Origin: Sipunculus nudus
Lineage: Eukaryota > Annelida > Sipuncula > Golfingiida > Sipunculidae
DNA length: 64,000 bases
Assembly: GCA_026874595.1 (NCBI GenBank)
Contig: CM049321.1
Coordinates: forward strand, 47,485,797 to 47,549,796
Reading direction: 5' to 3'
Below, one piece after another: positions 1 through 12,900 of this stretch; within the stretch, counting starts at the first letter, position 1, and each line of letters begins with the position of its first letter. A model generated the notes under the pieces. The model saw only the letters and a program-made list of their open reading frames with translations, made no database searches and was not told the origin of the DNA. A program made the translations under genes and the position numbers.

Positions 1-222
1 TATTGATATCACTCTCCATACTTCTCTTTAAGCAGCACACTTAGCTCTTTACTTGTTCATTCTCTCGTTCCTCTGAGTATGACCTCGACAAACAGTGACC
101 CATTTTACATGCACGAGTAGGAACAGAACCTCGCAGTTTGACATCTATTTACTTACCACTCTCAGTTTAGAATACTGTTAACAACAATCTTACTCAGTCC
201 TTCTGTCTTATCCTGAAATGTT
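1..222. other. No gene seen
   Basis: AT-rich sequence with no long open frame, splice-framed exon or clear repeat. It is probably intron or upstream sequence of the calcium-channel beta gene, because that gene's N-terminal exons must lie to the left. Confidence 0.4.
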
Positions 223-369
223 ATAAATGTTCATATAATTAATACCATCACAGTGACTGCAAAGTATTTACATAAATGTTCATATAATTAATACCATCAC
301 AGTGACTGCAAAGTATTTACATAAATGTTCATATAATTAATACCTTCACAGTTACTGCAAAGTCATAAA
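223..369. repeat. Tandem repeat, 49-bp unit, 3 copies
   Basis: Three consecutive copies of a unit containing ATGTTCATATAATTAATACC followed by a TCACAGTGACTGCAAAG segment. The first two copies look identical and the third has a few substitutions and diverges at its end. It is non-coding. Confidence 0.9.
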
Positions 370-3300
370 TCTACATCTGATTATATAATGCCATTGCTTA
401 ATATAAGGAGATCATCTTAAAATATAATTAGGTTGTAACATGAATACTTCTGATTTGAGAACCAGAAGTGGTGAAGGCTTAATCTTAACAAGACACTCTT
501 GTGTAATCATTTGCATTTAACACACACTGTCATGCACTGGTATTGTCGATCATTCTAACTCTTTGTTTAGATCAAAGAATTTGATACAATGTTGGTGTTC
601 TCAAAGGTTCTAATAATAACAGATTTATTCTGGCCAAAGAATATCGTTGGACGCATATTCTGTTTATTCTTCTTCTCCTTCATTACCATAAGTTCACCTT
701 AAAACTGTCTTATCCTTGACCTTTAATTCAAACCATTTGAATTATGATAATAGTCCACCAGAGGTCTCTGTAATTTACTGCTAAAACACCATCAGAAATT
801 CAGTTTTATCATAAATACATTGCTGTCCATGCGAGCATATATAGTTATTTTCTCTTTGGATTATATATGGTACATATGTTCTAGTAAGTACATTCACTCC
901 AGAACCCAAAATGTCTTATATCTTAAAATAATGGGTGTAATTTAGAACAAAATATATAAATGATGTAAGTTTAGACTTTTTACATTGAAATTTTATTCAA
1001 GTGTGTCGGTCATTGAAGATTTCCGCAGGAATGTGTTAGTAGTCTTTGACATAGATGAAAGTAGCATACCAGAGCGCCCTCTAGTGGAGATTCAGAACCA
1101 CTCAGTTATGACACAAGGCAGTTCTGTTTGTTGATCTAGGACTGCTAGTCGTACATTACATAATCCTACTTGCAGACTACATGATTAATTCACTTGCACT
1201 ACATGGGAAACTAGGGATTTAATATCACATATATTCAATTTCTAGATTTTATTCAATTTCCAGTATTTCTAGAATCCGAAACATTTACCTAGCATTAAAC
1301 CTTTTGTTGAATACAGTGACACTGTATAATATTCTTTAAAATATTATACTTTTTACAACTAATATTTTTTGTTTCTAGTATTATCAAGAAACTATTTGTT
1401 TACTCCTTTAATACATTGAGCTTTACATTCATTTTCCCTTTAATAATAATGCCCTTTAAAAATTTAAAATTTATTAAAACTAATCTCTCTGCATGGATTG
1501 TGCTTTTCAGTGTCCCAGAGTAAACCCAAATCTGAGATTTAAAGATACTTTGGAACCAGCATTCAGTACTGGAACAAGGGTTTTTGCTCGTAAGAAAGAG
1601 GTCCTCATCAGAGAGGTCATTCACAGACCTCAGAATCTACATACTGTAATTTCTCCATTTGCAGCTGCGGCTTGAGTTAGAAAACTAGTGCTATAAAATT
1701 GCTTTAAATAGATGATTAACTTGAATTCATCATCATGGATGTATAGGGGTGGTAACGGGGAACTGATGGTCGTCTCGAGAGAAAATAGCCTGGCACACAA
1801 AAACACCTGACTTGTCCACAGTAGAGGGGTCCCCATAATCAAGAGTATACTCATATAGAACAGCCATGTCACATTCATTCTATCTCTTTCCACTTGCCCC
1901 CTGCTTGCAACTGCCAAGCTTTTCACATACACCCACCATGTACCAGGGTGTTAGCACAGAGCCAAGAACCCTCTACCCTGTGAAAGCAGATAATGAAGAT
2001 TTTTGCCAAATTTCTTCTTGTTCTTTGTTCTTGATACAACTTTCTTCAAGCAATATGGCAGCATGTATGAGCAGGGGGTTGGTTGATAGGGTTAAAATGA
2101 GTAAAGCATGGCCACTGAATAAGAGGTGTACCATATTGTATACCCTGGGACAGCTAGTCCCATTTCATTACACTTTACACCTTATGCATCATCCATGAGT
2201 ATAGACCATAGGACTATTAGTCCTATTTCTTACACTAAACTGCCTTCTGCATCAGTTACTTGTATGCCCTTGTAGTACATGAGATTTGAGTCTTCCAGTA
2301 GATATAGTCAATAATTCTGATTAATATCTGTCTGCTGATGGCTTTTGATACTGATATATAATACTAGAAGCCTGGCCTCAACTGCTGATTGAGCATATAA
2401 CAGTGCATGTCTAATACATACAACATAAACTAATATCTAATAACTAAATAAATAAAAACAGATGCAGATGTTACCAAGTATCTCAGAAGAATAAGGACTC
2501 TTGAAAAATTACTTGGAATCGTGTTCTTGAATTGTCTTGAGAGTGGATATTTTTTACTGATATTTATGAATTAATTGAAATGTAGTGTTTTTTCCTATGG
2601 AATATAAATAAATTTAAAATATAAAAAATAGATAATTATTAATTGTAGTTTTTTATATAAATTATATTCCAGAGATACTGTTAACATGCCTTTAATCATA
2701 AATAGGCCTACTGCTTTGTGTACTCACAGGAATAAAAAAAAAATTGTCAATATATTAACTGCTGAATTTGCTGCTTATATATATATAGATGAGCTGTAAT
2801 TGTTTGGATGTTTATGTTTTTATATATGTATTTGTGTATAACAGTGTTTTCTCCACTTCATTTGCAGACCCCCTGTTGATTCAGTCATGTAAAACCATTG
2901 TTATATTTGAAAAGTTCATCATCATCATAATGAATAAAATTGAGATAAAGCTTATTAAAAAATTAAATCTTCCTTTTTCAAATATCAAGTTCTGTGAGTT
3001 TTTTACTTGAAATTCAAAACTTACCTTTTCAGTGGAGAAAATACAAAAATTTATATATTTTTGTGCTTATATATGTAAATATGTGTTTTGCTTATCAATG
3101 TATGTTTATGTTTACTCCCACAAGCGAAAAAAATTTGAAAACAGTAAACCTCCAACAACATGGCCACCTTCAGTATCAATAAAGGGTAAGAATGTTCCAT
3201 CCGGAGGGGGGGGGGGGGGCAAGGTATGATAGGTTTTGGATAGAGATTTTGTTGGGAAAAATACATTGTAGTGAAAATCAAGTACTGTGGCAAGCAGAAA

Positions 3301-3834
3301 AAATAACTGTATTTATATATATTCTGCATGCATGGTCTTATTGACAGTCATATAAATATAATTTAGACAATGTTAGACTGAACTGTCATATGTCCATCCA
3401 TTAATTTTTGTTTCAAGGATAAATTACCAAGAATTTTGTGGATATTCAAGGACCTTTATGGATATTCCCAGAACTCACTATGAATATTGACCAAAAAAGT
3501 ATATGAGCTTTAAATTTAATATTTCAGTTTTGTACAAGATTCAGCTTGAAAGTTTATACCCTGATGCCATTATCAGCTGTTAGTCAGACAGATGATTATT
3601 TAATACTCAACTTCAAAACTGAATCGTATTCCCTTGGAGGAAGTCAGTTTAATGGGGTTTAATCATGTTTAGCTACTTTTTACTGAGAACTGAATAGATC
3701 GTTTGTAAAGCAGGGTGGTCATGTTAGGTGGGTTGTCGTAAGAGAAGTGTTGACTGTACCTATATTTTCACCAATGCAGTATTAATAAAATTGAGGTGTG
3801 TTTTTGAGTTGTGTAACTTTATGAATCGTTCCAG
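370..3834. other. Non-coding stretch left of first visible CACNB exon
   Basis: No exon resembling the CACNB N-terminal region (the Leu/Glu/Lys-rich helix before the SH3 domain) was found here. Small open frames around 1.4-2.2 kb show no family resemblance. There is an (A/T)-rich part near 2.6-2.8 kb and a G homopolymer near 3205-3221. Probably an intron; an alternative first exon cannot be excluded. Confidence 0.45.
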
Positions 3835-3957
3835 ACGAAACCAGTGGCCTTTGCTGTGCGAACCAATGTGGCTTACGACGGTGCTCTTGACGATGACTCC
3901 CCGGTCCATGGATCAGCTGTGTCCTTTGGGGTCAAAGATTTCTTACATATAAAAGAA
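3835..3957 (+). CDS. CACNB: CACNB exon, first half of SH3 domain
   Basis: 41 codons, phase 0 at both ends, with CAG acceptor and GTAAGT donor. It encodes [16 protein letters not shown] through VKDFLHIKE, the start of the SH3 fold in animal beta subunits. The acidic loop [10 protein letters not shown] varies between family members. Confidence 0.95.
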
Positions 3958-6900
3958 GTAAGTTGGTTCTCTCGGGGTAAGATGTAGCCTAGTGGTTAAG
4001 GTGCTGGATTGAGGATCAGAAGGTCCCCGGTTCATTCCCCATTTATCCCTCAAACACAAAATAGTAAAATCTCACTAAAACCTCAGACATTTGCCGCAGT
4101 GTTGTAAAGACCACTATTCACCTATTTTCTCTGTAGAAGCTATGAATTATGGTGTACTCTGGGTACATATTAATTAACGAACTGGGGGTAATTTATGCTA
4201 AGAAAGGTCCTATAAGCCTCTCTCAGGCTGTTGGTATAAACATGACACATTGCCCCAGTGTAGACAAACAAAAAAAAACATTTAACTTTAGGTTGTTTGT
4301 TGCATATGTGCAGAGGTTATAAGGTCATTAGATACATAAACCCGTTCCAATACTCCAGTTTTCTGACTTGCAGCCAGATTTCCTTGTTGAGTCTGTTTGG
4401 ATAGTTTTGGCAGGCCACAAAAACATGGATGTAAACAAAATGATCTGCCTGCATGTGGTGGGATCCGCATTTATTGACTTATTTTTTTAAAAGTCCGGTT
4501 CAACTTGTTTAGTTAATAGACATCAGCTAATGGTATAGGCCCCTTTAACTACAGGTTATGACTTCTTGATAACTCCTGGCCCTGTACATATCAACACTGA
4601 AACCCAAGAGACTGAACAATATACCATATCCTATTTAAAGTAAGCCTAACTTCATCCTTATTTAGTAGGCAGTGCCACCAGCTCCATGGACTGAAATACC
4701 ATCTCGCCAGAACCTTTTGTGGAAAATGTTTCAGCAGTTTTGTAGGAGTTTCCTTACAGACAAACAAGGAACTAAACAGACACACATGAAACATAACCTC
4801 CATGTTGGAAGTAATTGCATCTGTTTACTCTAGATTGTGGTTTTTTTTTCACAAGAATAGATTTAAAATAAGGAAGAAGATTTATCCTTGCAGTGATGAG
4901 GGCCAGTGGAATTTCTAATTGGTTTGTTGAATCTGCCAGGGTTTGTATGATATCAATGTTTATATCATGATATTGATATCAAATTTTTCATAATATAATG
5001 TGATATGGTAATATCAAAAGGTAAAGATAAAGGTGTGGGTTAATAGTCTGATATCACTGATGATGTCAGTCTCATCTGACTTTTTTACACTTTGCCTTCC
5101 TGGTCTTTTGGGCCTGTTCATTCTTGTAGCTTTTCTTGGCTCCCTGGGGAGCATACAACCCATGCTTCCATATCAGGTGCTAGAGGGTTGTTCATTCTAC
5201 ATTTGCCTGCTGCCCGTTACCAGTACCCATTCACAGCGCACACTTGTGGTAAAGGCTTTGGCCAGGAGTTTTAGCACTAGTGGCATTAGAATGGGACTCG
5301 AACCCACAACCTTGTGGTCACATGTCCAGTGCCCTTGCCATTATGCCACTGTGTTCCACAATGTATGGACGTGAGAACTCCAGCATTTGTTATCATATTA
5401 CAATATGAACATATCACAGTACATAGACAACTTTCTGTGATGTTTCCTGTAACCGGCAAGTTCCCAGAGTTTTTGAAGAAAAGATTCTGCAGCCCAAACC
5501 TCAGTATGGCTGTCATAGGCTATATTCATATGAGTCCAGCCCAGTTAACTGACCTATGATGATTATGTTTCATGTTTATCCCTGGCTGTATATATATGTT
5601 TATATTTGATCAGACTGCTTTCTGTTGTTATTGGCTCTTATTTCCAGTTACAATAATTCAATCAGTTTTGGAAATTTTTCATATTTTTAGACCTGTCAGA
5701 GATGATTAATTGGAAAATACACTGCACTGCCCACCATGTGTTTTCTATAACTACCAGTTCAAACTAAAATAGTTCAAACATTTCTGCAAAAAAAAACATT
5801 AACAAGTGGATAAACAAGTGAAACAGAAATATTAAAGGGGCCTATTCCATTGTCTGATATGTATGAAACAAAATTAATATTTTTTAAAAATTTTAAGCCA
5901 AACAGTGCTGATTCAACAGTGCACACACTGTCTTTTTTATTTATTACATGTGGGGAGACTGCCAAGATGGCAGCTTATCATAATCCAAACACATCCTACA
6001 AAAACTGCTAATTGCATGGTTTTTCTGTCATTCAATATCAGCTCTTGGACCTCGTCACTGACAGCTTGTAGATAAATAAGCTCATACGTCCACCACAGGG
6101 GTGTTATAGGAACATTTCATAGCAGAAGTTACCCCAACAGTCCATTTTAGGTACCCGGAGAATAATTAACCCTGAAATCACATATTTGCTCATTAAAAGG
6201 CAGGTGAATAGCTTGCTTCATAAAGTGTTCTAACATTTGGAAATTCTTTAATTTTTCTTACATTTGACCATTAGTAAGCTAAAGAATGCATATGTGTATC
6301 CAGCATATAATGGTAGGAATTGTTGAATCAAGTTCAGTGGTTGTAAGACAAGCAATCAGTAATCATTTATTAATTAATTGTCTCATGCATGTGCTCTAGT
6401 TGTCCCCCACTTCTGCAGAGTGGGGGACATTGATTTGAGTTTGTCCATCTGTCCCTCTGTCTGTCCGTCCATCAGATTTTCATTTCCATGCAATACTTTT
6501 CCTAAACATTATCTGATTTCATTCAAATTGGGGTCAGTGATTGCTCTCATGCATACCTTGGTTGGGATTGGTTTCGGAGTGTCTGTCTGAAAAATTGTTA
6601 TCACCAGCTCCAAAACAAAACAAATTTTTTTCCTTTTGTTCCCAATTAACAAAAAATTAGACATGGAGACACCTTCAGGATCAATGAAAACTAAAACATT
6701 GAGAAGGCAAAAGGGGGACAACAAGAGGCAGAAGCGGGGGACATAAATCCACAAATTTGCTTGTTAATTAACCGACTTATGCTCATGCTCTAGTTATTAC
6801 TTTATCAACAATTAAAGGACTTGTCCCCATTTTTGCCAGGACTGACACAGTTTCATATTTCATGTTTAAAAAGCTCTTCAGCTGATACACAGCAGAACAA

Positions 6901-9900
6901 AGTGACTTGGTAAAAATGCTGAATTATGTTCTTATAGTTTTGAGAATGGACATTGGTCCCAAGATGTCACTCCAGTTGTTGTTACTTTGTGTCCTGCCTT
7001 CAGTTTTTGTTTCTGACAGACTTAAGACATTTTCCCCTCAGATAGATGACTGTGTGTGTAAACAATATTTGTTGATTCATTACATTAAAAACGTCACTAA
7101 TTTACTCAGTTAAGAAGAAAAAAGACTAGTTATCAATATGATGTACCCAGATTGATCAGTTTTATTAAAAAATGACCAGTCACCAGTATTTGATTAATTG
7201 TGACAACACTAGCAGCAATTGATGTGTGTATGTTACATTTTTTTGTAGAAATTCAACAATGATTGGTGGATCGGTCGTCTGGTGAAGGAGGGTTGTGATG
7301 TGGGCTTCATCCCCAGCCCAGCCAAGCTAGAAAGTCTGAAGCTACAACAGACTCAGAGCAACAAAGCAGGCAAACCCTACGGGCGGCAGGGGAGGTAGGT
7401 GTAACAGCCTGACAAACCTAACTGATGGCAGGGGAGGTAGTATTACAGCGAGACAAACCTAAATGGTGGCAGGGGAGGTAGATGAAACAGCCAGTCAAAC
7501 CTAACTGGTGACAGGGGAGGTAGATGTAACAGCCTGACAAACCTAAAAGGTGATAGGGGAGGTAGATGTAAAAGCCTGATAAACCTTAGTGGTAATGGGG
7601 AGGTAGATGTAACAACCTGATAAACCTAACTGGTGGCAGGGGAGGTATATGTCACAGCCAGACATACCTAAATGGTGGTAGGGAGGTAGATGTAACAGCC
7701 AGACAAACCTATGTAAATGATAATGGGGGAGGTAGATGTGACAGCCAGAAAAATGTAACAGGTGGCACCAGAGGTATATGTTACAACCAGGAAAACTTAA
7801 TGGGTGACAGGGGAGGTAGATGTAACAGCCAGACAAACTACATTTGGTAGGGGAGAAAGATGTAACAGCCAGACAAACCTAATAGTTTGGCAAGAGTTAG
7901 ATGTAACAGCCAGACAGTCCTGAGGGTGGTAGGGAAGATGAGTGTAACAGCTAAATAAACAGTGCAGTTACATTGGAGGCAGTTGTAACAGCAGTCTCCA
8001 AACTTCATGAATGATAAAACTGTCCCTTCAATTTGTTTTATCATGCAGTAGTTGGCCAATCAGAAGCAGAAAAAATTAATTCTGGCATATGAAGTTTCTC
8101 CTTGCACACCTTGGGCAACTGACTGTATTTTAAGGCTGGAAGGTAGCTAGTTCTAGGCTGGACTTCTGTTATGTAATAATATATTGTCAAGATTTAGATA
8201 CTGAAGGGACACCACGATACTGATACAATATTTACTTTGTATTGCTAAGCATTGGTAAATCAGTACTGTAAAATCTCCACTTGAAACCGCGGTTTAATCA
8301 AGAAATTCAAAATCTTGAAATCAGGTTGATTTCCTGAAAGCACTGTGCGGTTTATACTAGAAGGGTTTCCTGAATATCTTCCAGACAGACATCCTTTTTG
8401 GGCCTGCGAGTGGGTGATAATATTGCAACTTTTGAAGGCCGTTCTTAGCAGCAGTCTTGCATGCATGGGAGCTGTGTGTAAATGTATTATTTACGATTAT
8501 TTGTGATTTATAAATTAAATATTGCTGATTAGTTTTGGTGTGATATATAACTTGTTATAAAATCTTGGTAATTGTCACCAAATAATACGTTCGCAACAAC
8601 CCTGCTGTAACACACAGCGGCCCACTTAGTTGGGCATGGTCAAGCAAAATTGAAATAAGAGCCTACTTTACACCCATTTGCGGCATTATTTAGCAATGAT
8701 AATTTGTTTAAAACGTAAAATGAATAACAAGCTGACATCGTAAAGAGTCACACAATGGCAGACGATCGTTTTAAAATAAAGTTTGAGTGCCGCCATGTGC
8801 TAAAATGCCCCGGTATTCTGCTAAGAATATTTTGAACGGCTGTACGCGGTGGGTGGTAAACAGAACAGCCACCTATTTCGTCCCAGAGTGCCTTGCCCGA
8901 ACACTGCCTTGACAAAATGGCTCCTCACACGGAAACTTTCTTCAGGAAAAAAACTTGCTTTCCCCAACTGGCCACTTTAATTTTACCTTAAAATCACTCG
9001 TTTTCAAGCGTCATGTTTCCTATACGTGCGTATCTCGACAAGGTAACTTCAGTTACTTTGATATTATGTACAGTTGACCAGCGATGTTTTCAAACGCACC
9101 AGCAAATTGTGACATGGAGCGATGTTAACGTACGATGTGACGATGATAATACCGAAGTAACCGGTATGAAAATGATTTGAATCTTCCGAGTAATTCCAGA
9201 AAATGGAATTTTCATCAAAAATTAAGATTTCAAAATAATTCTTTTAGAATTAAAATATACAGTGACAGTGAAATGGATCAGCCGAATATTTTTTTCCAAA
9301 ATATAATGACAAATAGGTAGCAAACAAGAATACGGCATGGAATATAAAATCTGTATAAAAAGGTAGAGGTTCACCGGCCCTAACGTCTTCCCAAACTTCA
9401 TGCTTGAGTGACCCTGCAAAAAAGTGCTATGATGTGTTTAAATAGAATGCCAAAGGAATTTTAAAGTGGACAGGAATGGCCGAGTCGCAACCTACGCGTG
9501 TTCATTTCTAGATGATAGCTTGATTGTATCTTTTGTCAAATCATTCCGTAGCGAAAGTTGGTGCGGTTTTAAAGGGGGGTTCTTAGTATTTGAGCCCCTC
9601 GCGTTGTCTCACCTGGAATTGTCGTGTTCGTCAGACACGCAAACAATAAAGAATGGAACACCAGTTTAACAGAAACAGAAGAATGTATTCGCTCAAGGAA
9701 CATGGCGATCCCACATAAATATTCATGAGTCCCGGGTGTCCCGGTCTCAGCAATTACCGCGTACATTTTGACATGGAATATTCAGGGCTATGCTTATTAC
9801 TGAATTACTATAAAATAAATTATGAGAACTATCTCCACACCTCCCTTCCTGAGTACTTAACTGGTAAATACAATTACTCAAAAGGAAATAGGTAAGTTAA

Positions 9901-12900
9901 ATCCCTCTTATGAATCTGGTATCAGAATATCTCAAAATGATAAAAGGAATTGGACCCGTCCAAGACTTATGTATGGTTATTCATACCTTAGTAGTCATAT
10001 GAACATCTCAAAACAACGTGATTACGGAACAACATAATCGTTCAAGTACTCAGGTCTCTTTCTGAGTCTCTTTGACACTCTGGGTTCCGTTGCCACAAAG
10101 TCTGGTACATCTAGATCAGACTCGGCTTCCTGTGCTTGCTCGGGACCCTCATGTTCAGGCTCCTGCTGTGAGAGATGTCTGCGATTTCGGCGAAGTAACC
10201 CGGAATCAGTTTCAACAATATACGATCTTGGGGTATCTGCTGGTTTCTGTACAGTACCTTCACCTACCCCTTTTACCCACACGTGATCTCCCATGGCTAG
10301 ATCACCGAGAGATTTTGTGCGATGACGCTTATTGAAGTTATCTGCTTGCTTTGCACGGGCAGTTTCTTCACTTGCTCTCAGTTCACGAATATTTACGCAC
10401 TTTGGCTCTAGTAGTGTGGGTAAAGTCGGAACTGGGGTGCGAATTTGGCGACTACCTAGGAGTTGGCTAGGCGAGTATCCATTGGCCAGTCGAGTAGCAC
10501 GATATGCCTGGATACCAAGCCACGGATCTTTGGATTTTTTCAGTATAGCTTTGGCAGTTTGCACGGCAAGTTCACTCTCACTGTTGCTCTGAGGATACCT
10601 CGGGCTGGATGTGATATGTGCAAAACTCCAAGCTGTAGCAAACCCCTGAAACTCCGCACAAGCGTACTTCGGCCCATTATCTGAATAAACCTGCTCTGGG
10701 CTCCCATGACAAGCAAAGAACTGTTTCAGTTTCTCTATCACATGTTTAGCTGTTGTCTGCGTTAACACAGCTATCTCGAAAAATCTGGAGTAGTAATCAA
10801 CAGCGATCACATAGTGCTTTCCTTTCAGTTCAAATAAATCTGTCCCAACGACTTGCCACAGTCGGTCAGGAAATCTGCTAGTCATCAGTGGCTCCGGTCT
10901 GTTTACTCTCTCTGGCGTACATAACTTGCACATGAACACTTTATCATATAACTGCCGACTCAGTCCTGGCCACCAGACTGAGGTAAGAGCTCTGTCTCTA
11001 CACTTTGCAATTCCCAAATGTCCTTCATGCAGTTTATCTAAAATTTCTAATCTCAAAACTGCTGGAATCACAATACGATTGTCCTTCAGTAGCAAACCAT
11101 CAATGACTGAGAATTCAGTTTTGTAGGCCCAATACGGTATCAGTGACTCAGACAAATTTGCTCTAGCTGGCCATCCACTATCCACATATTTCATCAACTG
11201 AGCACAAATTTCATCATCTGTTTGTAGAGTTTTGATCTGCGCGAGGCGATTTACTGTAACCGGTAGACTGTCCATAATCATGCTCACATAGGCTTCTGTA
11301 GCATGTTCCAATTCTGCACGGACGTCAACACTTGCAATTGGCTTTCTCGATAACGTGTCAGCTGTGACCAGAGTTTTACCTGGCACATGTGAAATTGTGT
11401 AACTGTATCGCATCAGTCGCATCCGGAAGCGTTGGATACGCGGTGTCATCTCTGTTAAATCCTTAGTACTGAGTAAAGGCACCAGAGGTTTATGATCAGT
11501 CTCTATATGGAATGTCGGCAACCCAAATAGGAAGTCATGAAAACGCTCACAAGCCCATGTGACGGCTAAGGCTTCCTTTTCAATCTGTGCGTAACGTTTT
11601 TCGGCATCACTAAGCGAATGCGAGGCATATGCGATAGGCTTCATGGACCCATCCGTTTGCTTCTGCGACAAATGGGCTCCCAATCCATACGAAGACGCAT
11701 CTGCCGAGAGTACGGTATCACGTGTGGGACTATAGAATGCCAATGTCGGTGAACTTGTCAAGATTTGTTTCACCCGCTGAAACGCCGATTCCTGTACTGA
11801 AGTCCAAATCCACTCATTTCGCGTACTTAAGAGATCTCGTAGTGGTTGTGTCACAGAGGCCAGATCTGGCAGGAACTTGCTTTGGTGGTTAACCATGCCA
11901 AGGAAACGCCGAAGTTCCGGTACGTTCTGTGGTGCGTCCATATTGACTACAGCCTGGACCTTCTGTGGATCAGGATGTATTCCATCACTATCGACTAACT
12001 GACCCAAGAAGCAGATCCAATTCTGCGAAAACTGACACTTTCAGAGATTGAGCCTAACGCGATTCTCTTTAAGACGTTGTAACACTGCCCCGAGACGCTG
12101 ATCGTGTTCATTCTGAGTAGCTCCGTATACTACGATATCATCAATGAGGCACACTACGCCTTCTAACCCGTTGAGGATTTCCGTAACGCGACGTGTAAAA
12201 TGTTCTGGGGCGGAAGAGATTCCGTAGGGCAAGCGCAAATACCTGTATCGCCCGAACGGTGTTATAAATGTGGTCATCAAAGATGATTCATGATCGAGTT
12301 TCAGTTGCCAGAACCTGGAATTGGCATCGAGTTTCGTAAAATATTTCGAATCTTTGATTTGTCCCAGAACTTGCTCAACGGTAGGTAGCATGTATCGCTC
12401 GCGAACTACGCTGTTGTTTAGCTTTGTCAAGTCCGCACAAATACGCAATTCACCACTTTCCTTGGGTACAACTACCATTGGCGAACACCAGTCAGTTGCA
12501 CTAGTCACTGGAGTAATGACATTTGAATCTTGCATTCGATCGAGTTCTGCTTTTACGCGATCCATCAGCGGTAACGGAATACGTCTTGGAACATTCAGAG
12601 AATACGGCTTTGCGTCTGGCTGAAGTTTGATACTGTATTTACCCGAAACTTCCCCCAGGCCATCAAATAGTTCAGGGAATTTCGCTTTGTATTTAGTCTT
12701 ATCATCTGATGAGCTGGTATCACTATCACTGACTTCGCCAACTCTGGTGAGTACTTTGAGTGCACAAATCGCTGGTCGGCCAAGCAGCGGTTGACTAGTA
12801 CACTTTAAGATGTATACATCTTGTGTGGTTGTGGCAGTGTCTGTTTTTAGCGTAGTATTCACTTTACCTACCACTGGTAACTTTATATTGCCTGGTCCAT

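Noticed and set aside
1493-2198. Small open frames as CACNB N-terminal exons
   Set aside because: No resemblance to the conserved beta-subunit N-terminal helix and no fitting splice phases.
3975-4050. Functional tRNA gene
   Set aside because: A- and B-box-like motifs are present but no full cloverleaf; followed by a long body and A tail, so SINE. The same reasoning applies near 5.3 kb, 47.2 kb and 62.6 kb.
7543-8059. Minus-strand GCYIYLPCH-type repeat protein
   Set aside because: A shadow of the 42-bp intronic minisatellite; units fall out of frame at the edges.
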